DNA from: an uncultured Holdemanella sp.
GTDB lineage: Bacteria; Bacillota_I; Bacilli_A; Erysipelotrichales; Erysipelotrichaceae
Direction of reading: 5' to 3'
DNA length: 39,145 bases
Assembly: GCA_900754615.1 (NCBI GenBank)
Contig: CAAEDN010000002.1
Location: forward strand, 1-39,145
Numbering within the stretch: position 1 is the stretch's first letter; every line of letters begins with the position of its first letter. The translations under genes and the position numbers were made by a program. The notes below the pieces were generated by a model. That model saw nothing but the letters and a program-made list of their open reading frames with translations. It had not been told where the DNA came from and did not search any database. Positions 23,559 to 32,124 of the stretch are shown in pieces.

Positions 23559-23634
23559 TGGTGGAGCGTATCGGGATCGAACCGATGACCCCCTGCGTGC
23601 AAGGCAGGTGCTCTCCCAGCTGAGCTAACACCCC
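23559..23634 (-). tRNA. tRNA-Ala (anticodon TGC)
   Basis: The minus strand folds as a 76-nt cloverleaf: acceptor GGGGTGT with ACGCTCC, D-arm TAGCTCAGCTGGGAGAGC, anticodon loop CTTGCAC with TGC, T-arm with GGTTCGATCC, and an encoded CCA end. It follows tRNA-Ile by 14 bases. Confidence 0.97.
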
Positions 23635-23648
23635 ATATATTCAGCAAA

Positions 23649-23725
<77 letters not shown>

Positions 23726-23744
23726 ATTCGCTGAATGCCTATTT

Positions 23745-23773
23745 AATATACCATGTGATTTTGTATTATGCAA
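23745..23773 (-). promoter_or_regulatory. Promoter of the tRNA-Ile/tRNA-Ala pair
   Basis: TTGCAT (23773-23768), a 17-base spacer and TATATT (23750-23745), about 20 bases before tRNA-Ile. Confidence 0.75.
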
Positions 23774-23872
23774 GTCTTTTTTTGAATTTTTTTAAATATT
23801 ATAATTATTTTAGTTTTAGACATCAATATTGTCAGTTTATTTATTATAATACAAATAATATGGAGGTACCTT

Positions 23873-25534
23873 ATGAGTCAAATAAAATGTCCTAATTGTG
23901 GAACTGTATTCCAAGTGGATGAAAGTCAATATCATGAAATCTTACAACAAGTTCGTAATGAAGAATTTGAAAAAGAATTAAAAGAAAGAGAAAAGAATTC
24001 AAATCAAGTCATTCAATCTAAACTGGAAAAAGAATTTGAATCTAAATTAACTCAAAAGAAACTTGAAATAAAAGATCTCCAATCTGACTTTAGTAAAAAA
24101 CAAAATGATAAAGAACAAGAAATCATTTCTTTAAAAGAGCAATTAAAGTCAACTGAACAAATTATCAAGAGTCAAACCGAAAAGGCTTATCAAGAACAGT
24201 TAAACAAAAAAGAACTTGAAATCAAACAGCTGCAATCGGATTTCAATCAGAAACAAAGTGATAAAGAACAGGAGGTCATTTCTTTAAAAGAAAAGCTAGA
24301 GGCAAGTACGCAGCTCACAAAGTCGGAAACGCAAAAGGAATTCCAGGAACAGTTAAACAAAAAAGATTTAGAGATTTCTAAATTAAATGCCAAGCTTGAT
24401 CAAATCCTTTCACAAAATAAAATCAACGAATCTAAGACTGAACAAGAATACAAATTGCAGCTGCAGGCTAAAGAAAATGAAATTCTAGCCTTAAAGAACA
24501 ACATTTCAAACAACGAAAAAGTATTAAAGGCAAATCTAGAAAATACATACCAATCAAAGCTAAATGAAAAGAACCTTGAAATTCAGTCCTTGAAACAAGA
24601 TATGGATAAAGCTAAGATTGAAAATGAATTAAATGTAAAGAGTATTAAACAAGACCTACAGAATCAAATTGAGCAGGATAAAATGAAATATAAGCTTCAA
24701 GAAAAAAGTCTGCAGGAAAAATACGATACTTTACTACAAACCAAAGATGAGCAGATTGCCTACTATAAAGATTTCAAATTGAAACAATCCACAAAAATGA
24801 TTGGTGAATCTTTAGAACAACATTGTGAAATTGAATTCAATAAACTTCGTGCAACAGGCTTTCAAAATGCATACTTTGAAAAAGATAATGATGCTCGTAC
24901 TGGATCAAAGGGCGATTATATCTATCGTGAATTAGATGAGAATGGAATTGAAATCATTTCCATCATGTTTGAAATGAAAAACGAAAATGATAAAACAGCA
25001 ACAAAACATAAAAACGAAGATTTTTTAAGAGAATTAGATAAAGACCGTAATGAAAAGAATTGTGAATATGCAGTTCTTGTATCTATGTTAGAACCAGAGA
25101 ATGAATTATATAATACAGGAATCGTTGATAAGTCGCATCGTTATCCAAAAATGTATGTGATCCGTCCTCAATTTTTTATTCCCATGATCACAATTTTAAG
25201 AAATGCTGCATTCAATTCTATGCAGTATAAAAATGAATTGCAGTTGATGCGTAATCAAAATATTGATATTACACACTTCGAAGAGAATATGAATGATTTC
25301 AAAGAAAAATTCTCTAGAAATTACAGGATTGCATCGGATAAATTTGCAAAAGCTATCGATGAAATTGATAAAACTATTTTGCATCTTCAAAAGACTAAAG
25401 AAGATTTATTATCGAGTGAAAGACAATTGCAGTTGGCTAACAACAAGGCAGAGGACCTTACAATTAAGCGTTTAACACGTAACAATCCTACAATGAAACA
25501 GAAGTTTGATGAATTAAAAAAAGACAACAAATAA
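23873..25534 (+). CDS. DUF2130 protein with coiled coil and nuclease-like C-terminal domain
   Basis: The 553-aa protein starts with a CPNC half zinc ribbon, followed by a coiled coil of about 300 residues (about 25-300) and a C-terminal DUF2130 domain (about 300-450). The coiled coil contains 51-residue repeats, seen in the QLNKKELEIKQLQSDF and QLNKKDLEISKL lines. In the C-terminal domain, GSKGDYIY followed by IMFEMKNE has the D...ExK spacing of PD-(D/E)xK nucleases, so it could cut or bind nucleic acid; activity is not established. GGAGGT is six bases before the ATG. It is a single-gene unit with its own terminator. Confidence 0.88.
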   Translation: MSQIKCPNCGTVFQVDESQYHEILQQVRNEEFEKELKEREKNSNQVIQSKLEKEFESKLTQKKLEIKDLQSDFSKKQNDKEQEIISLKEQLKSTEQIIKSQTEKAYQEQLNKKELEIKQLQSDFNQKQSDKEQEVISLKEKLEASTQLTKSETQKEFQEQLNKKDLEISKLNAKLDQILSQNKINESKTEQEYKLQLQAKENEILALKNNISNNEKVLKANLENTYQSKLNEKNLEIQSLKQDMDKAKIENELNVKSIKQDLQNQIEQDKMKYKLQEKSLQEKYDTLLQTKDEQIAYYKDFKLKQSTKMIGESLEQHCEIEFNKLRATGFQNAYFEKDNDARTGSKGDYIYRELDENGIEIISIMFEMKNENDKTATKHKNEDFLRELDKDRNEKNCEYAVLVSMLEPENELYNTGIVDKSHRYPKMYVIRPQFFIPMITILRNAAFNSMQYKNELQLMRNQNIDITHFEENMNDFKEKFSRNYRIASDKFAKAIDEIDKTILHLQKTKEDLLSSERQLQLANNKAEDLTIKRLTRNNPTMKQKFDELKKDNK

Positions 25535-25535
25535 A

Positions 25536-25567
25536 GGACATTTCCAATATAGGAGATGTCCTCTTTT
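25536..25567 (+). terminator. Terminator of the DUF2130 gene
   Basis: GGACAT-TTCC and GGAG-ATGTCC pair with one mismatch around a 6-nt loop, followed by TCTTTTT. It ends at the stop of the convergent CPBP gene and may serve both. Confidence 0.75.
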
Positions 25568-26466
25568 TAAAACATATTCATAATTAACGATCCTAGAATC
25601 CAAATTGTTGTAAAGCCTAGATACAAAGCATTTGGAATCTTCTTAAAAAATTTTGCATACCAGTTCACACTTGTCTTTTCTTCTTTTATAAATACATCGA
25701 TTTCCTTCGATTTTAAAATTATTGTGATAAGACCATAAATCACAAATGCCATGATTACAACAGTAATTAAAACAAAGTTATCTGAATATACAGACATCAA
25801 AGCCAGAAGATTATTTCCTGCATGAGCCAATATCGTAACAAGAAGACTATCTGTTTTTAAGCACATATAACATAGTATCAGACTCATAAAGAATGCGGGT
25901 ACAGCCTGTGTCATATTCAAATGTAACAAGCCAAACAATAAAGAAGTAACAAGAATTGCGAATACTTTGTTATATTTGGATAGCACTTGCAAAATCGTGC
26001 CTCTAAAAATTAGCTCTTCAAATATAGGTGCTAGTATGACAACACTAATAAAAGTAAACAGATTGTACAGAAAACCTCCACTTAATGAAAAATCTGGGCT
26101 TGTATCTGGAAACCCAAATTTTGATAATAAAGCCCCAATGATGCCAATCGCATAATTTAAAAAATACATCATAGCAATGGTGTCTATTGTTTCTTTTGGC
26201 TTAAACGAGAACTTTAAATCTTTTATTTTCCTTTTAAAAGTACTACTTAAAAAATAGACCATAATCAGTCCTGTGACAAATGAAACAAGCATTGTCACAA
26301 AAGCAGTTATAATGGAGTAATCAAAATACATAGAATACATGAATATTGGCATCACAATAAAGCTCAACATAAAGGAAAGAGTTAGCTGCATAACAATATA
26401 CAGCCATAAGGATTCTCCTATTTTTCCCATCTCTTTATCAGGTATAAATTCTGGTGGTTGTTGCAT
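25567..26466 (-). CDS. CPBP family intramembrane metalloprotease
   Basis: The 299-aa protein has about eight transmembrane helices and the CPBP/Abi catalytic motifs in order: EELIFRG (EExxxR), FGLLHLN (metal His) and HAGNNL. Family members include CAAX-type proteases and proteins linked to bacteriocin immunity or processing. No bacteriocin gene is adjacent, so the substrate is unknown. The ribosome binding site is weak (AAAGTAGTGAT). It follows the terminator of the nad operon and has a possible extended -10 (TG-T-TAGAAT) there. Confidence 0.88.
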   Translation of the reverse strand: MQQPPEFIPDKEMGKIGESLWLYIVMQLTLSFMLSFIVMPIFMYSMYFDYSIITAFVTMLVSFVTGLIMVYFLSSTFKRKIKDLKFSFKPKETIDTIAMMYFLNYAIGIIGALLSKFGFPDTSPDFSLSGGFLYNLFTFISVVILAPIFEELIFRGTILQVLSKYNKVFAILVTSLLFGLLHLNMTQAVPAFFMSLILCYMCLKTDSLLVTILAHAGNNLLALMSVYSDNFVLITVVIMAFVIYGLITIILKSKEIDVFIKEEKTSVNWYAKFFKKIPNALYLGFTTIWILGSLIMNMF

Positions 26467-26502
26467 AAAATCACTACTTTCTTAAATCTATTCTAACACA
26501 AA

Positions 26503-26520
26503 AGAGGCCATTAGGCCTCT
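26503..26520 (-). terminator. Terminator of the nadABC-niaR operon
   Basis: AGAGGCC and GGCCTCT form a perfect 7-bp stem around a 4-nt loop, followed by TTTTGTG on the minus strand. It overlaps the last codons of niaR. Confidence 0.75.
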
Positions 26521-27017
26521 TGTAAAATATGAAGTTTTCTTAATGATTCCTCAACCGAATCTAAATCCTCTTGCGATTGTGCACTTACCGTATGACAATG
26601 ATATCCACTTGTTAGATCTGTTAAAGGCTTAGCTTGATTAAGCGATATGGATTCTATAAATTCTTTTACTTGTTTTCTAGAACTGATATTCATCTTTGCC
26701 TCTAACTTGCCATACACATTATGTTTGACAAATACGTTTTCAATACAGCCACCACAATCTACGATTGCATTCATTTCTTCTTCCATACGATTATTTAAAT
26801 GATAACAGGAAAACACTCTTCGAACTCTTTGAGGTGAACATACATATCCCTTGTTAGTCGAATAAATATGAACATTTCTTGCCTTCAACAAGGCTATATC
26901 TTGTACAATGACTTGTCTTGATACATTAAACTTTTTTGAAAGTGCTGTCCCTGAAACTGGTCCCTCACTTTTTGAAATTGTGTCATAAATGGCTTGAAGT
27001 CTAGCTTCCTTTTCCAT
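26511..27017 (-). CDS. niaR: NAD biosynthesis repressor NiaR (3H-domain family)
   Basis: The 168-aa protein has an N-terminal winged helix (KKFNVSRQVIVQDIALLKAR) and a 3H domain with conserved His in VKHNVYGKL and SGYHCHTVSAQ. It belongs to the Bacillus subtilis NadR/YrxA group, which represses NAD synthesis genes with nicotinic acid as co-repressor. It directly abuts nadC in the same operon. A palindrome that fits a NiaR operator covers the operon promoter, so the protein probably represses its own operon. Confidence 0.93.
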   Translation of the reverse strand: MEKEARLQAIYDTISKSEGPVSGTALSKKFNVSRQVIVQDIALLKARNVHIYSTNKGYVCSPQRVRRVFSCYHLNNRMEEEMNAIVDCGGCIENVFVKHNVYGKLEAKMNISSRKQVKEFIESISLNQAKPLTDLTSGYHCHTVSAQSQEDLDSVEESLRKLHILQEA

Positions 27018-27869
27018 TTATTTCACCTGCAAGTTTTTTAAAGACAAATCTAAAATAGGTGCTGAATGCGTTAATGCACCGCTTGAAATATAATCCACAC
27101 CAAGAGCTGTTAACTTTTCTATATTTTCTTTTGTAACATTCCCAGAACATTCCGTTTCAGCTTTTCCATCGATAATTTCTATTGCCTTTTTCATCACCTC
27201 AACGCTCATATTATCCAACATAATAATATCCGCACCTGCTTCAACGGCTTCTTTAACTTGTTCTAAAGTTTCTACTTCCACTTCAATTTTACGAACAAAA
27301 GAGGCATAATCCTTTGCCATCTTAACCGCATTTGTGATTGAACCAGCTGCCGCAATATGATTATCCTTCAACATAACACCATCTGATAAATTGTATCTAT
27401 GGTTATTTCCACCACCAACACGCACAGCATACTTTTCAAACACACGCATATTTGGCGTTGTTTTTCTTGTATCTAGCAATTTTGTTTTCGATCCTTTTAA
27501 ATAAGATGCCACACGATTTGTATATGTTGCAATTCCACTCATTCTTTGAAGATAGTTTAATGCTGTTCTTTCACCTGATAAAAGAACACGAACATCTCCA
27601 GATACTTCGGCCAACAACTGTCCATTCTTAACAGCATCTCCATCTTTTACATAAAATTTTACTTCCATACTTTCATCTAATAAATAAAAGACTCTTTCAA
27701 ATACCTCTAGACCTGCAATGATCCCATCTTCTTTACAAATCAATTGTACCTGCCCATATTGATAGGAAGGCATAACTGCATTTGTTGAAACATCTTCACT
27801 TGTAATATCTTCCTGCAAAGCTTGGATCAATAAATGATCCACATTTAAACGCATTGTATTCTTATCCAC
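27018..27869 (-). CDS. nadC: Nicotinate-nucleotide pyrophosphorylase (quinolinate phosphoribosyltransferase)
   Basis: NadC combines quinolinate with PRPP to form nicotinate mononucleotide, CO2 and pyrophosphate. The 283-aa product has LSGERTALNYLQRMSGIAT, the DTRKTTPNMR substrate loop, VGGGNNHRYNL and the barrel-end motifs EVEVETLEQ, IMLDNMS and GVDYISSGALTH in normal order. The start overlaps nadB by eight bases, and the gene ends directly at niaR. Confidence 0.97.
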   Translation of the reverse strand: MDKNTMRLNVDHLLIQALQEDITSEDVSTNAVMPSYQYGQVQLICKEDGIIAGLEVFERVFYLLDESMEVKFYVKDGDAVKNGQLLAEVSGDVRVLLSGERTALNYLQRMSGIATYTNRVASYLKGSKTKLLDTRKTTPNMRVFEKYAVRVGGGNNHRYNLSDGVMLKDNHIAAAGSITNAVKMAKDYASFVRKIEVEVETLEQVKEAVEAGADIIMLDNMSVEVMKKAIEIIDGKAETECSGNVTKENIEKLTALGVDYISSGALTHSAPILDLSLKNLQVK

Positions 27870-29154
27870 GAGCTTGTCTCTCTCTTTCTATTTCTTCTAA
27901 TACCAAATCATGATACATCTTTTCTTGATTTGATAACTGATGTGACTTAGCCACTTTTGCCAAACAATCAAAATCATTTGTATAAGCCGGTTCCTTTTTC
28001 AATAAATCAACAACGGCTCTCTTTCCCCAAACTAAAGATTCCAATAAGGAATTACTAGCCAAACGGTTTCTTCCATGAACCCCATTACAGCTTGTTTCTC
28101 CTACCGCATATAAATGCGACATAGAAGTACGAGAATCTTTATCTACATGAATTCCACCCATAAAATAATGCTGAGCTGGCGTAACTGGAATCCATTCTTT
28201 TGTACAGTCATATCCTTCTTCTAAACATTTTTCATAAATGTGAGGAAAATGATCTTTGATGACTTCTTCGCCCAAAACGGTCATATCCATCCAAACATAA
28301 GGCATATCATCCTTCTTCATTTGTTCGCGAATCTTTTGTGTCATGATATCGCGTGGCAATACTTCATTCGCAAAACGTTTTCCGTCTTTTCCATAAAGTT
28401 TAGCTCCTTCACCACGAACCGATTCACTAATAAGGAAGGCTCTGCCTTTTTTCTTTGTATATAAAGTTGTTGGATGAATCTGTACATAATCCACATTTTC
28501 AAGTTGAATACCATGCTGAATGGCAATCGCAATGGCATCTCCTGTTAAATGTGGGTAGTTTGTCGAATGATTATACAATCCTCCAATTCCTCCACACGCA
28601 AAAATTGTATAGCCTGCTTCAATACACATTTCATTATTATTCGCATCTTTTGCCAAGACACCATAGCAAGTATTATTCTCTTCGAGAATATCTGTCATTG
28701 TGACATATTCCAAAATCGTAACATTCTCTAACTTACGAACCGTATCTAATAAAGTGGATGTAATTTCTTTCCCTGTAATATCTTCATGGAATAAAATACG
28801 TGGCTTAGAGTGTGCTCCTTCACGTGTGTAATCTAGTTTTCCATCTTTAGTCGCAAAATCAACACCATATTCAATCAACTCATTGATGATGTCACGACTT
28901 GAATTGATCATGATTTCAACGGATTCTTTACGATTTTCGTAATGCCCTGCCTTCATTGTATCTTCCATAAAAGAATCAAAATCATTTTTATCACGTAATA
29001 CACAAATACCACCTTGCGCTAAAAAAGAATCACTATTTTCGGCATCTGATTTTGTCAACATAATGACTTTTTTATCACTTGGAACATGCAAAGCTGCAAA
29101 CAATCCACTTGCTCCCGTCCCAACAATAACTATATCTGCCCCTAACTTTTCCAT
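27862..29154 (-). CDS. nadB: L-aspartate oxidase, short form
   Basis: NadB oxidises L-aspartate to iminoaspartate for NadA, using FAD. The 430-aa protein has the FAD-binding GTGASGLFAAL, the SDSFLAQGGI loop, VQIHPT and RGEGAKL active-site segments, the PAQHYFMGGI motif and the C-terminal FAD signature GETSCNGVHGRNRLASNSLLE. It is about 100 residues shorter than the Escherichia coli and Bacillus enzymes because the C-terminal helical domain is mostly missing; all catalytic parts remain. It starts one base after the nadA stop. Confidence 0.96.
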   Translation of the reverse strand: MEKLGADIVIVGTGASGLFAALHVPSDKKVIMLTKSDAENSDSFLAQGGICVLRDKNDFDSFMEDTMKAGHYENRKESVEIMINSSRDIINELIEYGVDFATKDGKLDYTREGAHSKPRILFHEDITGKEITSTLLDTVRKLENVTILEYVTMTDILEENNTCYGVLAKDANNNEMCIEAGYTIFACGGIGGLYNHSTNYPHLTGDAIAIAIQHGIQLENVDYVQIHPTTLYTKKKGRAFLISESVRGEGAKLYGKDGKRFANEVLPRDIMTQKIREQMKKDDMPYVWMDMTVLGEEVIKDHFPHIYEKCLEEGYDCTKEWIPVTPAQHYFMGGIHVDKDSRTSMSHLYAVGETSCNGVHGRNRLASNSLLESLVWGKRAVVDLLKKEPAYTNDFDCLAKVAKSHQLSNQEKMYHDLVLEEIERERQARG

Positions 29155-29155
29155 A

Positions 29156-30061
29156 TTATTTTGCCAACTCCAACATTCTATCTAATGATTTTTCGGCCAT
29201 AGCCTTCACTTCTTCATCTACGAACACTTCATTTGTTTCATTCAACAAACAATCATAAACCTTTTCTAAAGACACCTTTTTCATATTCATACAAATTAAT
29301 TTATCTGTTAATGGATAGAAAGTTTTATCTGGTGATTTCAACTGCATTTCATGAAGAACACCTAATTCTGTACCAATCACAAACTCTTTACTTGAATTAT
29401 CCATTGTATATTGAATCAATTCTGAAGTACTTCCTGCAAAATCTGTAGCTTCAACCACTTCATTTACACATTCTGGATGTACGATAATTGGAACATTTGG
29501 ATGTTCAGCACGTGCTTTTTCAACATCCTTTAATGTTACACGCTTATGCGTAATACAATATCCATCATTTAAGATAATATTCTTTTCAGGTACTTGTTTT
29601 TTAACATATGCACCTAAGTTTCCATCTGGAATAAAGAAAATATTTTTATTTGGAAGTGAACGAACGATCTTCACTGCGTTTGAACTAGTTACACAAATAT
29701 CAGCCATTGTTTTTAATTCAACCGTTGAGTTGATATAACATACAACCGCTAGATCTTCGTATTCTTCTTTCATCTTCTTAATGACAGCCTTACTTGCCAT
29801 ATGTGCCATTGGACAATCAGCATTTAAATCCGGCATCAAAACTTTCTTTTCTGGATTTAACATTTTTGCACTTTCGCCCATAAATTTAACGCCCGCAAAC
29901 ACAATAATATCTGCATCCGTATTTTTAGCCTTTTTTGCCAAAGCATATGAGTCTCCAACAAAATCAGCTACATCTTGTACAGCTCCATCTACATAATAAT
30001 GCGCTAAAATAATCGCATTTTTTTCCTTTTTTAATCTCAATACATCTTCTTTTAAAGACAT
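29156..30061 (-). CDS. nadA: Quinolinate synthase NadA
   Basis: NadA condenses iminoaspartate with dihydroxyacetone phosphate to quinolinate through a [4Fe-4S] cluster and is oxygen-sensitive. The 301-aa product has AHYYVDGAVQDVADFVGDS and the cluster cysteines expected in DCPMAHMA, HPECVNEV and ICMNMKKV. GGGAGGAAAATTCC precedes the ATG. It is the first gene of the operon, behind a promoter overlapped by a NiaR-like palindrome. Confidence 0.97.
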   Translation of the reverse strand: MSLKEDVLRLKKEKNAIILAHYYVDGAVQDVADFVGDSYALAKKAKNTDADIIVFAGVKFMGESAKMLNPEKKVLMPDLNADCPMAHMASKAVIKKMKEEYEDLAVVCYINSTVELKTMADICVTSSNAVKIVRSLPNKNIFFIPDGNLGAYVKKQVPEKNIILNDGYCITHKRVTLKDVEKARAEHPNVPIIVHPECVNEVVEATDFAGSTSELIQYTMDNSSKEFVIGTELGVLHEMQLKSPDKTFYPLTDKLICMNMKKVSLEKVYDCLLNETNEVFVDEEVKAMAEKSLDRMLELAK

Positions 30062-30096
30062 GGAATTTTCCTCCCTTAAAAATTTTACCGATTTGA

Positions 30097-30125
30097 ATTA
30101 TACACCCATGCTTTACATCTGACAA
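30097..30125 (-). promoter_or_regulatory. Promoter of nadABC-niaR
   Basis: TTGTCA (30125-30120), a 17-base spacer and TATAAT (30102-30097). It is a near-consensus promoter whose -35 lies inside the palindromic operator. Confidence 0.85.
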
Positions 30126-30138
30126 GACAGTTGTAAAG
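30111..30138 (-). promoter_or_regulatory. Probable NiaR operator
   Basis: A 28-bp palindrome reads CTTTACA-a-CTG on one side and CAG-a-TGTAAAG on the other around six bases. It covers the -35 hexamer and part of the spacer. TGTAAA half-sites of this kind are typical of NiaR regulons, and the regulator gene is in the operon it would control. Confidence 0.75.
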
Positions 30139-30185
30139 TCAATATTACATAAGCTATATATCACAATGAAATAAGCACGAAAAAA

Positions 30186-30207
30186 GCGATGAATCAAAAA
30201 TCATCGC
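30186..30207 (-). terminator. Terminator of the ferritin gene
   Basis: GCGATGA (30207-30201) and TCATCGC (30192-30186) pair perfectly; TTTTTTCG follows on the minus strand. It lies 14 bases after the ferritin stop. Confidence 0.85.
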
Positions 30208-30220
30208 CTTAGTTTTTTGT

Positions 30221-30730
30221 CTATAAAATGCTTGGTGCAATATAAGTACGAGTTTTGTACTCTGCATCTAAATCATACAAACCCTTGGCATCGTGTCCAA
30301 ACAATTCAAATCGAGAAATTAAATCCGAAGCATTCTTTTCTTCTTCTCCTTGTTCTTTGACAAACCAATCCAAGAACTGCATAGTTCTAAAATCTTTTTC
30401 TTCATAAGCTGCTGCGTAACAAGTATGAATCAATTCAGTTACGTATTGTTCATGTTTTAAGCCTGCCTTTAACGGATCACTTAGTTCATTTAAAGGAATA
30501 TTTGGCTTATTAATAGCTTCCAAAACAACACTATAATCATTGTCTTGAAGATATTGCATCATCAATTGAGCATGTGCAATCTCTTCTTGTACTTGTACAT
30601 GATACCAATTTGCGAAACCCTCTAAACTTTTATCATGATAATAATTTTCGAAATCCAAATACAAATAAGCAGAATATAATTCTTTATTAACTTGATTATT
30701 CAACAAATCCGCTACTTTCTTACTCAACAT
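30221..30730 (-). CDS. Bacterial non-haem ferritin
   Basis: The 169-aa protein is of the FtnA type: a four-helix bundle with the ferroxidase ligands in LYLDFENYYH, VQEEIAHAQL and FVKEQGEEEK, and a C-terminal fifth helix. It stores iron as a 24-mer and oxidises Fe(II). AAGGAATGTG precedes the ATG. It follows the flavodoxin gene with no clear terminator between, within a block of iron and oxygen-stress genes. Confidence 0.95.
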   Translation of the reverse strand: MLSKKVADLLNNQVNKELYSAYLYLDFENYYHDKSLEGFANWYHVQVQEEIAHAQLMMQYLQDNDYSVVLEAINKPNIPLNELSDPLKAGLKHEQYVTELIHTCYAAAYEEKDFRTMQFLDWFVKEQGEEEKNASDLISRFELFGHDAKGLYDLDAEYKTRTYIAPSIL

Positions 30731-30794
30731 AGCACATTCCTTCTTTCTGGTTACATCATACTCCTAGCAACAAGAAAAGCGTAGTGATATGCTC

Positions 30795-31256
30795 TCACAA
30801 CGTTTCATTTACAGATTTCATTAAACTATCAACATCCTTATCGTTTGGATGTTTTAAAGCCTCATCAAAATTCTTCAACATTTCAGGATTCGATTCAAAC
30901 TTTGCACGAATTGCCAAAGGCATCTTACCTTGGCACATCCATGTTCCTTTAACGCAGTTGGATGCATCTAAATGATTTTGAACATTTTTTAAAATCATCT
31001 CAAAATATTCTTTAGATTTACCAAAACCAGCTGTTCCAAATAAGAAAACATTTTGGTTACGTAATGTAGAAAGATATTGTTTCATTTGATCATCACAATC
31101 TCCCTTATCACACCAAAAACCAATACATAATAAATCTACAGGTTCTAAATTTTTTGCGTTTTCTACAGGTACACAATATTTTGACTCCATAAAATTCAAG
31201 CTGTTTGCCAAAGATTGTGTATTTCCTGTTTTTGAACTATATACGATTCCAATCAT
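30795..31256 (-). CDS. Flavodoxin-like protein
   Basis: The 153-aa protein has the FMN phosphate loop SSKTGNTQSLAN at the N-terminus, a GFWCDKGDCD loop and FGTAGFGKS, typical of short flavodoxins and flavodoxin-fold BilS/YwqN-like proteins in anaerobes. It is probably a one- or two-electron carrier. It lies between rubrerythrin and ferritin genes and could pass electrons in peroxide reduction or iron release; that link is inferred. The ribosome binding site is AAAGGATA. Confidence 0.88.
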   Translation of the reverse strand: MIGIVYSSKTGNTQSLANSLNFMESKYCVPVENAKNLEPVDLLCIGFWCDKGDCDDQMKQYLSTLRNQNVFLFGTAGFGKSKEYFEMILKNVQNHLDASNCVKGTWMCQGKMPLAIRAKFESNPEMLKNFDEALKHPNDKDVDSLMKSVNETL

Positions 31257-31270
31257 AAAATATATCCTTT

Positions 31271-31519
31271 CTACAAATAGCGATTACGCCATGCATAATA
31301 CTCTTCATCTTTTTCCATATCAATACCATGATCATTTTCATAAACTTCAAACGTATTCTTTTGAAATAATGAAATAAAATCATTTCTTGAAAGTTTTGAA
31401 TGCCACTGACTATGCCATATATAGATTTTTTCTTTTTCCATTTTAATCAATGCACGATTCTCTAAACATATCAGTGCATGATGATCTTTTAGTTTTTCAA
31501 TTGCCTCTATTATTTCCAT
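31271..31519 (-). CDS. Small hypothetical protein (82 aa), probably leaderless
   Basis: I do not recognise the protein (MEIIEAIEKLKDHHALICLE... ending YYAWRNRYL). It is soluble, charged and has no signal peptide or Cys motif. It fills the gap between rubrerythrin and flavodoxin exactly, and its frame is free of conflict, so it is probably real. No ribosome binding site precedes the ATG; instead an extended -10 lies six bases upstream. Flavodoxin follows after 14 bases and is probably co-transcribed. Confidence 0.7.
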   Translation of the reverse strand: MEIIEAIEKLKDHHALICLENRALIKMEKEKIYIWHSQWHSKLSRNDFISLFQKNTFEVYENDHGIDMEKDEEYYAWRNRYL

Positions 31520-31525
31520 AAAATT

Positions 31526-31534
31526 ATTTTAGCA
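31526..31534 (-). promoter_or_regulatory. Extended -10 promoter six bases before the 82-aa gene
   Basis: TG-C-TAAAAT (31534-31526) and then six bases to the ATG. The -35 is poor. The mRNA would start at the start codon. Confidence 0.5.
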
Positions 31535-31554
31535 CAATTTTCAAAGATAAGAAA

Positions 31555-31572
31555 AGACAGCCTAAGCTGTCT
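31555..31572 (-). terminator. Terminator of the rubrerythrin gene
   Basis: AGACAGC and GCTGTCT pair perfectly around TTAG, followed by TTTTCTT on the minus strand, ten bases after the rubrerythrin stop. Confidence 0.85.
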
Positions 31573-31581
31573 GAGATATTA

Positions 31582-32124
31582 TTATTCGTAATGATCTTTT
31601 AATTCTTGGAAATAAGCTTGTGGATGGTTACATACTGGGCATACTTTTGGAGCAGTTTCACCGTAGTGAATATGTCCACAGTTTAAACAAATCCATACAG
31701 TAGAATTTGCCTTTTTAAACATCGCATCTTCTTCAACATCTTTCAACATAGCTTTGTAACGAGCTTCGTGGTGTTTTTCAATTGCGCCGACACCTTCAAA
31801 CAAAGCAGCAATATCATCAAAGCCTTCTTCACGAGCTTCTTTAGCCATTGTTGCGTACATGTCTGTCCATTCATAGTTTTCACCAGCCGCTGCATCCTTT
31901 AAGTTTTCTGCAGTTGTTGGAACCTTACCACCATGCAAAGCCTTAAACCATAATTTTGCATGTTCTTTCTCATTATTTGATGTTTCTGTAAAGATGTTTT
32001 GAATTTTTACATATCCATCTTTCTTTGCTTGTGAAGCATAGTATTGATACTTAACACACGCTTGTGATTCTCCTGCAAAAGCAGCCATCAAATTTTTTTC
32101 TGTTTTAGATCCTTTTAATTCCAT
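31582..32124 (-). CDS. Rubrerythrin
   Basis: The 180-aa protein has an N-terminal diiron four-helix bundle (AGESQACVKYQYYA, NEKEHAKLWF, EGVGAIEKHHEARY) and a C-terminal rubredoxin-type Fe(Cys)4 domain (CLNCGHIHYG, then CPVCNHPQAYF). It reduces hydrogen peroxide in anaerobes. AGGAGGT precedes the ATG. A terminator follows. TTGCTT-N16-TACAAT about 100 bases upstream is a possible promoter. Confidence 0.97.
   Translation of the reverse strand: MELKGSKTEKNLMAAFAGESQACVKYQYYASQAKKDGYVKIQNIFTETSNNEKEHAKLWFKALHGGKVPTTAENLKDAAAGENYEWTDMYATMAKEAREEGFDDIAALFEGVGAIEKHHEARYKAMLKDVEEDAMFKKANSTVWICLNCGHIHYGETAPKVCPVCNHPQAYFQELKDHYE

Noticed and set aside
25567..26466. Bacteriocin system around the CPBP protease
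   Set aside because: No precursor, modification or ABC export gene is adjacent. The neighbours are a DUF2130 gene and the nad operon.
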